From: Chitinophaga polysaccharea | GTDB lineage: Bacteria > Bacteroidota > Bacteroidia > Chitinophagales > Chitinophagaceae | DNA: 64,000 nucleotides | Assembly: GCF_007829335.1 (NCBI RefSeq) | Contig: NZ_VIWO01000005.1 | Coordinates: 310,001 to 374,000, forward strand | Direction of reading: 5' to 3' | Part shown: positions 8,786 to 18,238 of the stretch, one piece after another | Numbering within the stretch: position 1 is the first letter of the stretch | Layout: each line of letters starts with the position of its first letter | The notes under the pieces: generated by a model | What the model was told of the DNA's origin: nothing | Seen by the model: the letters and a program-made list of their open reading frames with translations, nothing else | Database searches by the model: none | Program-made: the position numbers and the translations under genes

Positions 8786-9223
8786 TTATTGTTCTGCCAG
8801 GGCCTTTACTTTTTCCAGCGCTATCGGGAAGGTCTTCTGGAAATAATCTTTGTATTCATCGGCCGTGTCCAGTTCTACCAGTAACTCCGTATTGCCATTA
8901 ACGGTAGTAAGGTGGTAATTTTCGTGTGCGCCTGCCCATCCCTTTGCTTCCGTGCTATCGAGATCTTCCACGCCGTTGTCGAAACCGCCCAGGTGTTCGA
9001 AAGACATGTATTCTCCGGGTGTTTTAGCGGCAATCCTGGACACCATGCCCCGGTTGGTGTCATCCACAAACAATACCTTGCTGCCTTCCTGCCAGTCGGT
9101 TTTCGCCTGGCTGCCTGCAGCAAAGGCGGCGGTCCATTCGCTGTAGGTGTCTGCGCCCCAGAGTATGTCCCATACGCGATTGCGGGGGGCATTGATGGTT
9201 GTTTTAAACGTGAGTTTTTCCAT
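8786..9223 (-). CDS. SRPBCC (START-like, AHSA1-type) domain protein
   Basis: The 145-residue product begins KLTFKTTINAPRNRVWDILW, the typical first strand and helix of the SRPBCC fold, and continues with alternating strands to a long C-terminal helix (YFQKTFPIALEKVKALA). The fold makes a deep hydrophobic pocket for lipids or aromatic ligands. The gene starts two bases after the stop of the GlxA-type regulator on the same strand, so the two are almost certainly co-transcribed. No catalytic residues can be assigned and the ligand is unknown. Confidence 0.87.
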   Translation of the reverse strand: MEKLTFKTTINAPRNRVWDILWGADTYSEWTAAFAAGSQAKTDWQEGSKVLFVDDTNRGMVSRIAAKTPGEYMSFEHLGGFDNGVEDLDSTEAKGWAGAHENYHLTTVNGNTELLVELDTADEYKDYFQKTFPIALEKVKALAEQ

Positions 9224-9225
9224 AA

Positions 9226-10218
9226 CTATTCATTTACAGTGTTAGTGATTTGGCGGTTATATTTATTCCGGTATTCCAGCGGCGTAAGGCCGGTTACTTT
9301 CTTGAACACCGTTCTGAAAGCCTTGGTGTCTATGTATCCTACATCATAGATTACCTCATTTACATTTTTGGTACTGGTTTCAAAGTCGCGCTTAGCGGCT
9401 TCTATTTTGATGCGTTGTATGTATTCCATGACGGTATTGCCGGTAGATTTTTTAAAACGCCGTTCAAAGGTGCGCCTGCCTATGGCCGACATATCCGAGA
9501 GTTGGTCTACCGTAAATTTTTCCTGGTAGCTGGCTTCTATATACTCCTGTATTTTCCTGATGGGTTCATCGTTATGGGCTTTCTGGCCTTCAAAGATGAT
9601 GAAGGGCGACTGGCTTTGGCGATCGATATCGATGGCGTAAGCTTTGGCCAGCAGGATGGCTATATCCCTGCCTGCATATTTTTCCACCAGGTATAGTAAC
9701 AGGTTGAGATAAGAATAGGCACCGCCGCTGGTGTAGAGCTGGTCTTCTTCCGTGATGATACGGTCGTCCATCAGGTGTACTTTGGGAAACATTTCCCGGA
9801 AAGTTCTGGCTACCATCCAGTGGGTAGCGCAAGGTTTGCCATCGAGCAGGTTGGTAGCTGCGAGCAGGAAAGCGCCGAGGCACAGGCTGGCTACGGCTGC
9901 GCCGCGTTCGTGTTGTTGCTGAATCCAGGGAATAAAATCCTGGTTGCGGGCAATGGCTTCTGCGGGCGCATCGTGGATGGCTGGAATAATGATCAGGTCT
10001 GTTTTCCGGACGCTGCCAATGAGTATATCCGGCTGTATGGTAAACAGGCGGTTGCGTTGACTGGTTTCCCGGTTGAGCCCCACCAGTTGCACTTTGAATA
10101 AGGGTGCTCTTTGTTTGGCCACCAGGAAATTATTAACATCAGAGAAGATCTGGTGGGAGCCTTCGATGTTGACTAAGCTGGTATGCCCAAGCGGCACCAG
10201 GACAGAAACATGTATCAT
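9226..10218 (-). CDS. GlxA family AraC-type transcriptional regulator
   Basis: The ATG at 10218 (MIHVSVLVPLG) is the family start; the frame open to 10266 adds 16 unlikely residues. The N-terminal 190 residues are a DJ-1/PfpI-like amidase fold with the nucleophile-elbow pattern GAAVASLCLGAFLLA, here with a Cys as in class I glutamine amidotransferase-like domains. The C-terminal about 100 residues carry two AraC helix-turn-helices (TVDQLSDMSAIGRRTFERRF and VNEVIYDVGYIDTKAFRTVF). It is the first gene of a pair with an SRPBCC protein. The inducer is unknown. Confidence 0.9.
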   Translation of the reverse strand: MIHVSVLVPLGHTSLVNIEGSHQIFSDVNNFLVAKQRAPLFKVQLVGLNRETSQRNRLFTIQPDILIGSVRKTDLIIIPAIHDAPAEAIARNQDFIPWIQQQHERGAAVASLCLGAFLLAATNLLDGKPCATHWMVARTFREMFPKVHLMDDRIITEEDQLYTSGGAYSYLNLLLYLVEKYAGRDIAILLAKAYAIDIDRQSQSPFIIFEGQKAHNDEPIRKIQEYIEASYQEKFTVDQLSDMSAIGRRTFERRFKKSTGNTVMEYIQRIKIEAAKRDFETSTKNVNEVIYDVGYIDTKAFRTVFKKVTGLTPLEYRNKYNRQITNTVNE

Positions 10219-10329
10219 AGTAAAACAATTAATGCCGCAATTAGCCTTGGAATTGTCGCTAAACACCCCTGGGAAAGTGCGGCAGCGTTACGATTTTTGC
10301 AATATGATTTCACAAAAAAAAACGGTTAA

Positions 10330-10749
10330 ATGACCACCATCCATACTTACCTGACTTTTAACGGCAACTGCCGGGAGGCGATGACTTTTTACAGAGAATG
10401 TCTGGGTGGAAAACTGGTCCTTCAAACCATCGGCGAATCCCCTGCATCCCTCAACATACCTGCTTGCATGAGATCTCTCATCCTGCATTCGAGTCTTACG
10501 AAAGGTTCATTAGTGATCAATGGAACCGACATGGTGCCTGAATCTGGGCTGACCCCCGGCAATGCTGTTTCCCTGTTATTAAATTGCAGTACCGAAAGAG
10601 AAGCCCGGGTATTTTATGCTAAGCTGGCCGCCGACGGCGTTGCTACCCATCCGTTGGAAAGTACGTTCTGGGGAGCATTGTTCGGTGGCCTGACAGATAA
10701 ATATGGTACACATTGGCTGATTAATTTTGAAGGTAATTCCCGTCAATGA
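10330..10749 (+). CDS. VOC family protein, PhnB-like
   Basis: The 139-residue product shows the PhnB-like VOC pattern: HTYLTFNGNCREAMTFYREC at the start, GNAVSLLLNCSTEREARVFY in the middle, and WGALFGGLTDKYGTHWLINF at the end. Two beta-alpha-beta-beta-beta halves are present in one chain. Many proteins of this type are of unknown substrate, and the names 3-demethylubiquinone methyltransferase or antibiotic resistance attached to them are usually unproven. It ends one base from the stop of a second convergent VOC gene. Confidence 0.85.
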   Translation: MTTIHTYLTFNGNCREAMTFYRECLGGKLVLQTIGESPASLNIPACMRSLILHSSLTKGSLVINGTDMVPESGLTPGNAVSLLLNCSTEREARVFYAKLAADGVATHPLESTFWGALFGGLTDKYGTHWLINFEGNSRQ

Positions 10750-10750
10750 G

Positions 10751-11227
10751 TTATTCGCCGTCGTACGCTTTTTTCAGGCCGGCAATATCCAATTTTACCA
10801 TCTTCATCATGGCAGCCATTGTTCTACCTACTTTTGCAGGGTCTTTATCGCTCATCAGTTCCCCGAGGATAGCGGGTACAATTTGCCAGGACAAGCCATA
10901 TTTATCTTTCAACCAGCCACATTGTACTTCCTTACCCCCATCTGCCGTTAAACGGCTCCAGTAAAAATCTACTTCTTCCTGTGTTTTACAATTCACCGTA
11001 AATGAAATGGCCTCCGTGAAGGTAAACTGGGGGCCACCGTTCAGCACAAAAAATTCCTGTCCTGCCAGTTGAAATGTACCCGCCAGCAGGGTTCCTTTAG
11101 GCAAAGGAGCGCCTTCGCCGTAGTACGACTTCTTTAAAATCTTTGACTCGGGAAAAATGGAAGTGTAGAAGTCGATGGCTTCTTCTGCATTATTATTAAA
11201 CCAGAGAGATGGAACGATCTTTTGCAT
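10751..11227 (-). CDS. VOC family protein, PhnB / 3-demethylubiquinone-methyltransferase-like fold
   Basis: The product of 158 residues begins MQKIVPSLWFNNNAEEAIDFYTSIFP, shown here only in part: key marks are LWFNNNAEEAIDFY, FFVLNGGPQFTFTEAISF and CGWLKDKYGLSWQIVP. The C-terminal helix MAAMMKMVKLDIAGLKKAY is typical of the subgroup. It shares the fold but not close sequence with the convergent neighbour, so they look like distinct paralogues rather than a recent duplication. No ligand can be assigned; it is a small cytoplasmic protein. Confidence 0.86.
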   Translation of the reverse strand: MQKIVPSLWFNNNAEEAIDFYTSIFPESKILKKSYYGEGAPLPKGTLLAGTFQLAGQEFFVLNGGPQFTFTEAISFTVNCKTQEEVDFYWSRLTADGGKEVQCGWLKDKYGLSWQIVPAILGELMSDKDPAKVGRTMAAMMKMVKLDIAGLKKAYDGE

Positions 11228-11355
11228 AACCGATGTTTTTAAGGTAAATGATCGTTACAAAGATACCTGCCCTATGGTTTGGGTAACAGGTGCAAAAGCG
11301 ACATTCTAAAGGGGGACTTGCGACAATTCTTTTTGTCACGCAAAAGGGATTAATA

Positions 11356-11379
11356 AGGGGATAGTGGCTTTATCCCCCT
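11356..11379 (-). terminator. Probable terminator after the MFS gene
   Basis: An eight-base stem AGGGGATA / TATCCCC(C)T with one possible bulge lies a few bases beyond the stop of the minus-strand MFS gene. A second bulged hairpin at 11318-11343 follows it in the same intergenic space. Confidence 0.45.
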
Positions 11380-11385
11380 ACATTT

Positions 11386-12582
11386 TTAAGCAGAATAATG
11401 TAAGCTTGCCTGCGTTGTTGTAGGGCGGGTGGCGGGCTGCGTGGCTTGCTCCCGGCGGTATAACCATTCCCGGAGCGCCATCAGCAACAGTGCAGCAGCA
11501 CCCAGTGCCAGCATAGCCCAGGGGGTATGATGGATACCAAAGGTATTAATGACCCAACCGCTGACAGCGGTACCAATGGTAATGCCGAGGTTGCCAAAAG
11601 AAATGGAGAGGCTATTGGCAAAGACCGGGGCCTCCGGCGCCGCACTGATCACATAAGCGTTTCCATTCAGAAAGCAGGGCGTGTGTAAAAATCCCCATAC
11701 AATAATTAGCGGCACCGACAAGATGGGCGAAAAATAGATTCCTACAGATACCAGTGTAATTCCTAACAGGAAGGCGGCCACAGTGCCGGAAAGATTTTTA
11801 CCCAATAGTTTCCCGGCCACAAAATTGCCCGGTAGTCCTGCCAGTCCGAATAACAGCAACATGATACTGATTGTGCCGGGTGACATCCCGTTTACTTTTC
11901 CCATATAGTCCGCAAAATAGCTGTAGGTAGTAAACATGGCCGCAATCATGCAGGTGATGGTAGCTGCACTGGCCAGGAACGAAGGTTTGGTCAGTACCCG
12001 CAGCTGGGCGCCATAAGATTGTTTTTCTTTTACCGGCATAGAAGGCAATGCCAATAGGATGGTAACAAATGCGATAGCGCTGACAATGGTTTGTATCACA
12101 AAAGATGCCTGCCAGCGATCGTATATGCCGGCGATGTAGGTGGCAAATGGAATGGTGGTAACTGTTGCCAGCCCGATGCCTGCCATCACGATGGCCATCA
12201 TTTTATGTTCCTCTTTTTTATCAGCCGCCGCAGTGGCAGCGGCAATGGCGTTGGAAATAAATACCGGTTGCAGAAAAGCAGGCAGCATCCGTACCACCAG
12301 CAACAACCAGAAGGGAGGTGATAAGGAAGATACCACTCCTGTAACCAGGAAAATGCCGATGCTGGTTGCCATGAGGATTTTGCGGTTAAAGCCCGACATC
12401 CAGAGGGTCATGAGCGGTCCTCCCAAGGCTATGACCAGTGCAAATACGCTCAGCAGCCAGCCTGCCTGCGCGATAGAAATATGATACCAGGCGGCCACCT
12501 GGGGCAAAATACCAATAATGCCAAATTCGGTTGTGATAATGCCAATAAGTCCCAGACTTCCGATATATGCTATCCTTTTCAT
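11386..12582 (-). CDS. MFS transporter, drug:H+ antiporter-like
   Basis: The product of 398 residues is an integral membrane protein with about twelve hydrophobic segments. The N-terminal half has the exporter-like pattern IGIIGILPQVAAWYHISIAQAGWLLSVFALV shown here in outline: GIIGILPQVA, then ISIAQAGWLLS. The loop 2-3 motif LWMSGFNRKILM is a weak form of the MFS motif A. Arabinose-efflux and purine-efflux (AraJ/PbuE/NepI) proteins have this layout. It is divergent from a LysR regulator 124 bases away, which probably controls it. Export of a small drug or metabolite is inferred; the substrate is unknown. Confidence 0.87.
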   Translation of the reverse strand: MKRIAYIGSLGLIGIITTEFGIIGILPQVAAWYHISIAQAGWLLSVFALVIALGGPLMTLWMSGFNRKILMATSIGIFLVTGVVSSLSPPFWLLLVVRMLPAFLQPVFISNAIAAATAAADKKEEHKMMAIVMAGIGLATVTTIPFATYIAGIYDRWQASFVIQTIVSAIAFVTILLALPSMPVKEKQSYGAQLRVLTKPSFLASAATITCMIAAMFTTYSYFADYMGKVNGMSPGTISIMLLLFGLAGLPGNFVAGKLLGKNLSGTVAAFLLGITLVSVGIYFSPILSVPLIIVWGFLHTPCFLNGNAYVISAAPEAPVFANSLSISFGNLGITIGTAVSGWVINTFGIHHTPWAMLALGAAALLLMALREWLYRREQATQPATRPTTTQASLHYSA

Positions 12583-12706
12583 TGATCCATTTTTTAAAAT
12601 AAGTGCTCCCCCGGGGTATTATAAGGACACAAAATTGGCAGTTAAACTGATATAAGGAAAATAATATAATTTATCCCTCATTATAAAAATATTTATAACT
12701 TGCGTG

Positions 12707-13603
12707 ATGGTTAATCTGGAATGGTACCGCACCTTTAAGGCGGTATATCAGACAGGCTCGCTGACAGCCGCTTCAAAAATGCTTTTTATCTCCCAACCGA
12801 ATGTGAGTCAGCACCTATCGGCGCTGGAGGCCTATGTAGGCAAACCATTGTTTGACCGCAAGCCTAAAATTGTACCCACCGACTATGGTAAACTTTTTTA
12901 CACGCAGGTAGTAGAGCCGTTGGAAAAACTGGAAAATGTGGAAACGGATTTTCGTTATCTCTGTTCCACGAAAGAAATCCCTAACATACACCTCGGCACC
13001 GTAAAAGAATTTTTCCAGGCGCAGGTAGCCTGCCGCATCAGTACCGCCCCTGCCAACTTTGTGGTAGACTTTGATGGCAGCAAAGACCTGGTGCGCCGCC
13101 TGCGGCAACAGGATTTTGATTTTGCGGTAGTAACGGAACAGATAGAGGAAAAAAACATTACCTACGAGTCGATACTCACGGAGCATTTTGTGGTGGTGGC
13201 GCATGCCGGTCTTGATACCCGGTCATTTAAAGCACACCTGAAGAAAAATGACCTGGCCCGCGCAGAAGCATGGCTACTGGAACAAACCTGGTTTGCCAAC
13301 AGCAGCGATTTACCGGTGATACGCCGGTTCTGGCGGGATAACTTTCGTAAACGTCCGGCGCTACAGCCTAAATACATCATTCCTGATATCAGCACCATTG
13401 TGCATGCCATCAGCTATGGTGACGGCATTACCATTGCGGCTGAATATATGGTGAAAGAAGCCATCAAAAGCGGGCTGCTGAAAGAAGTGTGGCGGGGCGT
13501 TGTGCCGGCCTACAATACCGTTTACCTCGCCTATGAACCGGGCAGGATAGCCGCCGACCGGGTGAAAATTATGCACGACCTGTTAAGGATGCAGCACCTG
13601 TAA
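12707..13603 (+). CDS. LysR family transcriptional regulator
   Basis: The ATG at 12707 directly follows an in-frame GTG at 12704; the ATG gives 298 residues. The N-terminal helix-turn-helix is clear in WYRTFKAVYQTGSLTAASKM and SQPNVSQHLSALEAYVGKPLF, followed by a periplasmic-binding-type effector domain. The gene is divergent from an MFS exporter and precedes a ThuA-domain gene by 51 bases. Control of the exporter is the most likely role. The intergenic space holds AT-rich sequence with no unambiguous T-N11-A site I could single out. Confidence 0.92.
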   Translation: MVNLEWYRTFKAVYQTGSLTAASKMLFISQPNVSQHLSALEAYVGKPLFDRKPKIVPTDYGKLFYTQVVEPLEKLENVETDFRYLCSTKEIPNIHLGTVKEFFQAQVACRISTAPANFVVDFDGSKDLVRRLRQQDFDFAVVTEQIEEKNITYESILTEHFVVVAHAGLDTRSFKAHLKKNDLARAEAWLLEQTWFANSSDLPVIRRFWRDNFRKRPALQPKYIIPDISTIVHAISYGDGITIAAEYMVKEAIKSGLLKEVWRGVVPAYNTVYLAYEPGRIAADRVKIMHDLLRMQHL

Positions 13604-13654
13604 TAAAATGCCATGAAATGAGTATTTTAGGGAGATATCTATCTCTCCGGACAC

Positions 13655-14524
13655 ATGAAACTAAAATTCCACCTGCGTATACTCCTGTTAATGCTGGCCT
13701 TGCTGTGTTACGCCAACGGCTATACGCAGGATAGCACTTCCACCTTCCGGGTCATTGCATTTTATACCGCCCAAAATGACGCCGCCCATATCAGCTTTGT
13801 ACATGAAGCGCATCAGTGGTTTGCCCGGATCGCGCAGCAATATCATTTCATGTATGACTCCACCAACAACTGGCAATTAATGAAGCCGTCGTTTTTATCC
13901 AAATACCAGGTCGTGATTTTCCTGGATACCCGCCCAGAATCGCCGGCGCAAAGGGCTGCCTTCCAGCAGTATATGGAACAGGGCGGCGGCTGGATCGGCT
14001 TTCACTTTGCTGCCTTTGCGCTTACGCCGTCCGATGTACCGCAAAACTGGAATTGGTATCATGAAACATTCCTGGGCTCCGGTTCCTACGTCAGCAATAC
14101 CTGGCGCCCCACAGCTGCTATCGTGCGTGTAGAAGACCATCAGCATCCCGCAACGCGCCACCTGCCGGATACTTTTTCGGCCGCACCAAACGAGTGGTAT
14201 CGCTGGCGTAATGACCTGCGAAAAAATAAGGATATTCGTATCCTGCTATCGATCGACAGCAGCAGTTTTCCGCTGGGCACCGGTCCCAAAGCGCATGAAA
14301 TCTGGCATAACGGCTATTATCCCGTGGTATGGACTAACCGGCGGTTTAAGATGCTATACATCAACATGGGGCATAATGACATCGATTATGAGCATCATAC
14401 TAACCAAACATTATCATCTTCTTTCAGCAGTGCTGCACAAAACCAGCTGGTACTGGATGCGTTGTTGTGGATGGGAAGGGGTGATAACGGAAATAACAAT
14501 ACGAAAAGCCTCCCCCGACGTTGA
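13655..14524 (+). CDS. ThuA domain secreted protein
   Basis: The product of 289 residues has a signal peptide (residues 1-25, ending NGYTQDS) and a ThuA/trehalose-utilisation-like flavodoxin-type fold. Family marks are FLSKYQVVIFLDTRPESPAQ, QQYMEQGGGWIGFHFAAF, HPATRHLPDTF and the late PVVWTNRRFKMLYINMGHND. ThuA-related proteins in Bacteroidota often accompany sugar dehydrogenases, Gfo/Idh/MocA proteins and DUF1080 hydrolases, and all of these occur in this window though not in one operon. The biochemical activity is not established by sequence. Confidence 0.85.
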   Translation: MKLKFHLRILLLMLALLCYANGYTQDSTSTFRVIAFYTAQNDAAHISFVHEAHQWFARIAQQYHFMYDSTNNWQLMKPSFLSKYQVVIFLDTRPESPAQRAAFQQYMEQGGGWIGFHFAAFALTPSDVPQNWNWYHETFLGSGSYVSNTWRPTAAIVRVEDHQHPATRHLPDTFSAAPNEWYRWRNDLRKNKDIRILLSIDSSSFPLGTGPKAHEIWHNGYYPVVWTNRRFKMLYINMGHNDIDYEHHTNQTLSSSFSSAAQNQLVLDALLWMGRGDNGNNNTKSLPRR

Positions 14525-14532
14525 CGGGGGAG
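14510..14532. terminator. GC-rich hairpin at the ThuA stop
   Basis: Eight-base arms at 14510-14517 and 14525-14532 form a C5/G5-cored hairpin that includes the ThuA stop codon. No T-run follows on the plus strand, so it may act as a blocker between convergent genes rather than a classical terminator. Confidence 0.5.
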
Positions 14533-14543
14533 CAATATATGAC

Positions 14544-15689
14544 TTACTTTACAGCGGGTATAGCCGGAGATAGTTTCGAGATGATCTCTTCCTGGACTGC
14601 TACTTTCTTATTCAATGTTTCTACCGTTTTATTTAGCTCAATTATATACAAAGTCAATTCTTCTACTTTCTTCAGCAAGCGACTATCGAATTCACCCAGG
14701 TCGAGGCCATCTGCTTTCACCTCTTTTTCGGAAGGGATGTCTGGCAAGTGGCGGTTAGTTTTCACAAAACTTTCCACCTCCTGCAGAGAAGGCAGCTGGT
14801 AATCCGGATGGAATACATAATCGGACCAGGCGCCTTGTTGCACTTTAACCCTGCGCGCGCCTAAAGTACCTTCTACAGTGAGTTTATAATTAGTGGGGAT
14901 CGTGGAGCCGCCGATAGTTATATTGCCGTTATTGCCATCGGCCATCATAAAATAATTGGCGCCTCCACTGCCGTCGGCGTTAGCATGAAAAAAATATAAC
15001 TGATTACCTGTGGCACCCAGACCAAATGACCGGGCAAGGGAGGTAAATTCAATAGCGCCTCCATTGTTGAGTTTAAGCGCTTTGGTCCAGCCGTTAGTAG
15101 TCCAGCTGGGACCACTTGTAGCCGCAATTCCACTGATAGACACCACATCACTGGGTATAAATGGTTGGGGGTTACTAACGGTAGCACCACTTACTAGTAA
15201 TAACGTTTCATTGTTGGCATAACCGGTAAACGAAAAATTATACAAAGAAGCGAGTTTGGCAATTTCCACTGCCAGATAATTTTTACTGTTATAAACAAGG
15301 GTTACCAGTTTTGCAGGTTCATTATAACTGATTAAAGTGCCTTTATTAGTGTTATAGGCCGAAGCTGTATTGACTTCTACTGTCCATTTCCTGTTATATG
15401 CCCCGGTGTTTCCTCTCACACCGGTAATTTTCCCCATCACAAACTGGTCTGGCACCAGTGTACTGGTGTATATTTCATGTAATAACAGGTAGTCAATCGT
15501 CACATTATCAGTAGTACTACCAGGAATCGCACGATTTACATAATAATTACGGTTATTGTCTACCACCTGCAGTTTGGCAGTCGGGGTAGTAGTTCCAATA
15601 CCTACTGAACCACTTGCAGGGAAAGTATTGGTTTGGGCATTAACAGTGAAGGCGGCTAGTATCGCCACTACAGTCAGTAATTTTTTCAT
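14544..15689 (-). CDS. Secreted phage-tail-fibre-like surface protein with C-terminal coiled coil
   Basis: The second ATG at 15689 (MKKLLTVVAILAAFTVNAQ) gives a clean signal peptide. The early GSVGIGTTTPTAKLQV stretch is the tail-fibre-type motif widely found in Bacteroidota surface proteins, and it recurs in weaker form near NGNITIGGSTIPTNYKLTVEG. The C-terminal 100 residues carry WSDYVFHPDYQLPSL, then NRHLPDIPSE and a heptad region (LLKKVEELTLYIIELNKTVE), which predicts a trimeric coiled coil. A middle region of about 180 residues is not recognised. It probably forms a surface-exposed trimer; its partner is unknown. Confidence 0.75.
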   Translation of the reverse strand: MKKLLTVVAILAAFTVNAQTNTFPASGSVGIGTTTPTAKLQVVDNNRNYYVNRAIPGSTTDNVTIDYLLLHEIYTSTLVPDQFVMGKITGVRGNTGAYNRKWTVEVNTASAYNTNKGTLISYNEPAKLVTLVYNSKNYLAVEIAKLASLYNFSFTGYANNETLLLVSGATVSNPQPFIPSDVVSISGIAATSGPSWTTNGWTKALKLNNGGAIEFTSLARSFGLGATGNQLYFFHANADGSGGANYFMMADGNNGNITIGGSTIPTNYKLTVEGTLGARRVKVQQGAWSDYVFHPDYQLPSLQEVESFVKTNRHLPDIPSEKEVKADGLDLGEFDSRLLKKVEELTLYIIELNKTVETLNKKVAVQEEIISKLSPAIPAVK

Positions 15690-15788
15690 GAACATTCTTT
15701 AAGGGATAATGATTACAAAATAGGTTTAGGGGTTACTTATCAGGTTAACCGATTCACATCAAAGATAGAAAATTGGTGTAAGTTAAGC

Positions 15789-15827
15789 AAACGAAATAGC
15801 GCCCTATCGTGGGGCGCTATTTCGTTT
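15789..15827 (-). terminator. Strong hairpin terminator after second GH2 gene
   Basis: Perfect 16-bp arms at 15789-15804 and 15812-15827 enclose a 7-nt loop, 12 bases beyond the stop of the minus-strand GH2 gene. The flanks are A/T-rich. Confidence 0.8.
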
Positions 15828-15838
15828 ATATCTCTACG

Positions 15839-18238
15839 TTACTCCTGGTTCATGAAGGCTTCAATCTTCCTCCGCTCCTCTTGTTTTACGTATTCTCCGT
15901 ATTTGTCGAGGTACTCCCGGGCAACGGGTTTAAAGCCATTTTTATCCTGTTTATTGAGCTGGTAGATGGTCCGGGCTCTTAAAAATATTTCTTCTCCGGG
16001 GGCGCCATAAGATTTTACCGTGGTATAGATGGCGGTCCAGTCGGGGGTGTTGCTGCCAGCCGGTATCGCGGGTGCGATATCATCCTGGTAAATGAGGTTC
16101 ATCATTTTCACAGCGGCCTGCCTGGCTCCCATGGCTTTGTCGATGGCTTCGGCGTTATTCCGGATGATGGTAAAGCCGGTGTCTTTGGTGCTGGCAGTAA
16201 CCAGCATTACATAGCGAAGGTCATCTTCCGAATAGGGAGGTTTCATGACTGCGAAATATTCGTCGCTGGCCAGGGCGGCGCCGTCTTTATCGCCTGCCTG
16301 GGTGGCCATCATGGCCAGTTGTTTTAAGAACTCCGGTTCCCGGTTCCCATCAATGTATTCCTGTAGCCGCGCACTATAAGCTGCGGCGGGATCTGTGAGA
16401 TCGGCGTCCTGAATAGCAATGGCGGGCATGTTGCCCATATCGGGATTCAGCGGTGCATGTATTTTTCTTATCTCTGCAAAAGGAATTTTAACTACTTCCC
16501 GGTCGTAGGTCATCAGGCCATTTTGTTCGCCTTCCACATCGAAGGGTTGGGTATAAATGCTGGCCGACAAGCCTTGTCGCTGCAGCAGTTGCAGGTGCTG
16601 ATTCATGATCGTGTACTTGTATTTCAGGGCTGCCGGCTTTTCCAGGATATATCCCCAGGCGCTGGTAGCATTCCACTGGTGATGGGGAATGAATACGCCT
16701 ATACCTCCAAACTCGCCCAGCACGCGGGCCTTGCCGGGCAGCTTTATAGCATTACGGGGATTGGGATAACTGTGTACGTCGGTGAGGTCAGCACTGATAT
16801 AGGCGTTGGGACTAGGGCTTCGCAGTTTTTCGTTGACATACAGGTATTCACCGGAATGCCCGTTTACCAGGCGGGAAGGATCGGTACGTTTGATCCATTC
16901 CGTGAGGCGCTGTTGATCGAACTGGCCCCATTTTTCATTAAACAGCACCCAGGTAGTAATACTGGGGTGATTATGGAGCTGTGCCAGCGTTTCTTTACAT
17001 TGGGCTTCAAAAGCGGCTTTGGCGCCTTCCGGGAGGCTGTGATTGGGGCTTACCATGTCCTGCCATACCAGTATTCCCAGTTTATCGGCCCAGTAGTACC
17101 ACCTGGCGGGTTCTATTTTGATGTGTTTGCGGATGGTATTGAATCCCATGGCTTTGATGGCTTTAATATCGAAGGCCAGTGCTTCATCTGTGGGGGCGGT
17201 ATATAAACCATCGGGCCAGAAACCCTGGTCGAGCGTGCCCAGGTTGAAATACGGTTTGTTATTCAGGAAGATGCGGTCCACTCCTTTTTCATCTTTTGCC
17301 ACGGAAATTTTCCGCATGCCGAAGTAGCTCTTCACTTCGTCTACCGTGGTATTGCCTTTCAGCAGCTGTACCGACAAATCGTAGAGGGCGGGATGGCCGG
17401 GTGTCCATAATTCGGGACTGGATATTTTCAATTGAAGGGATACTCCGCTTTTTCCTTTTACCTGGCCGGCCACGGCGCCATTCTTCAGCGCGGTAGCGGT
17501 TACCGTATAGCCGGCAGGCGCATTGACGGTGATATCCAGCTGGCTTTTGTCGATATCGGGCGTCAGCAATAAGCCGGCGATATAGTCCTGGGGCACCTGT
17601 TCCAGCCATACCGTTTGCCAGATACCTGAACTGGGTGTGTAATAGATATCAGCAGGGTTGAGTACCTGTTTGCCATGAGGCCCTATTCCTTTATCGGATG
17701 GGTCGTATACTTTCAGTACCAGGGTGTTTTCTCCTGCTTTGGCAGCGGCGGTGATGTCGATGGTAAAGGCGGTATAGCCACCGGTGTGCGTGCCCACTTC
17801 TTTTCCATTGAGATATACAGTAGTTTGCCAGTCGACCGCTCCGAAATGCAGCAGGGTTCTTTCGCCGGCGACCGGCTTCATTTGAATAGTACGGCGATAC
17901 CAGAGCCGCTGATCGGGCAGTAGTGACCTCTTTACGCCAGATAAGCCGGATTCCAGGGGAAAGGGCACGAGGATCTGTCCATCGAAAGTGGCCGGGGTGG
18001 TTGCGTTAGCGGCTGTAATGGCATATTCCCATAATCCATTGAGGTTTTCCCAGTTTTTCCGTTCGAGCTGAGGGCGCGGATAAGCTGGTAAAGCGTTTTG
18101 CGGGCTTACTTCTTTGGCCCAGCGGGATTGGATGGCAATGGGCTTCATTCGATAACTTTGTTGTGCCTGGAGGGCGGAAATCCCTGGCAGGCCTAGCAGC
18201 GCGATGAATAGCAGCTGTTTGCGGATGTGTTGTAACAT
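15839..18238 (-). CDS. GH2 beta-galactosidase / beta-glucuronidase-like enzyme
   Basis: The product of 799 residues has a signal peptide (residues 1-26, ending SALQAQQ) and the GH2 order jelly roll (VDWQTTVYLNGKEVG), Ig-like domain and TIM barrel (NKPYFNLGTLDQGFWPDGLY). The acid/base Glu is about residue 435 in WVLFNEKWGQF, and the nucleophile Glu about 509 in RVLGEFGG. After the barrel come about 180 residues with no GH2 match, rich in helices (ATQAGDKDGAAL, TIYQLNKQDKNG), which may be a helical accessory region. It probably acts in the periplasm on galactosides or glucuronides; the sugar is not fixed by sequence. Confidence 0.86.
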   Translation of the reverse strand: MLQHIRKQLLFIALLGLPGISALQAQQSYRMKPIAIQSRWAKEVSPQNALPAYPRPQLERKNWENLNGLWEYAITAANATTPATFDGQILVPFPLESGLSGVKRSLLPDQRLWYRRTIQMKPVAGERTLLHFGAVDWQTTVYLNGKEVGTHTGGYTAFTIDITAAAKAGENTLVLKVYDPSDKGIGPHGKQVLNPADIYYTPSSGIWQTVWLEQVPQDYIAGLLLTPDIDKSQLDITVNAPAGYTVTATALKNGAVAGQVKGKSGVSLQLKISSPELWTPGHPALYDLSVQLLKGNTTVDEVKSYFGMRKISVAKDEKGVDRIFLNNKPYFNLGTLDQGFWPDGLYTAPTDEALAFDIKAIKAMGFNTIRKHIKIEPARWYYWADKLGILVWQDMVSPNHSLPEGAKAAFEAQCKETLAQLHNHPSITTWVLFNEKWGQFDQQRLTEWIKRTDPSRLVNGHSGEYLYVNEKLRSPSPNAYISADLTDVHSYPNPRNAIKLPGKARVLGEFGGIGVFIPHHQWNATSAWGYILEKPAALKYKYTIMNQHLQLLQRQGLSASIYTQPFDVEGEQNGLMTYDREVVKIPFAEIRKIHAPLNPDMGNMPAIAIQDADLTDPAAAYSARLQEYIDGNREPEFLKQLAMMATQAGDKDGAALASDEYFAVMKPPYSEDDLRYVMLVTASTKDTGFTIIRNNAEAIDKAMGARQAAVKMMNLIYQDDIAPAIPAGSNTPDWTAIYTTVKSYGAPGEEIFLRARTIYQLNKQDKNGFKPVAREYLDKYGEYVKQEERRKIEAFMNQE

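Noticed and set aside
11318..11343. Hairpin TTGCGACAA / TTGTCACGCAA between the MFS and VOC genes
   Set aside because: The stem has a two-base bulge and no T-run follows in either direction, so function is unclear.
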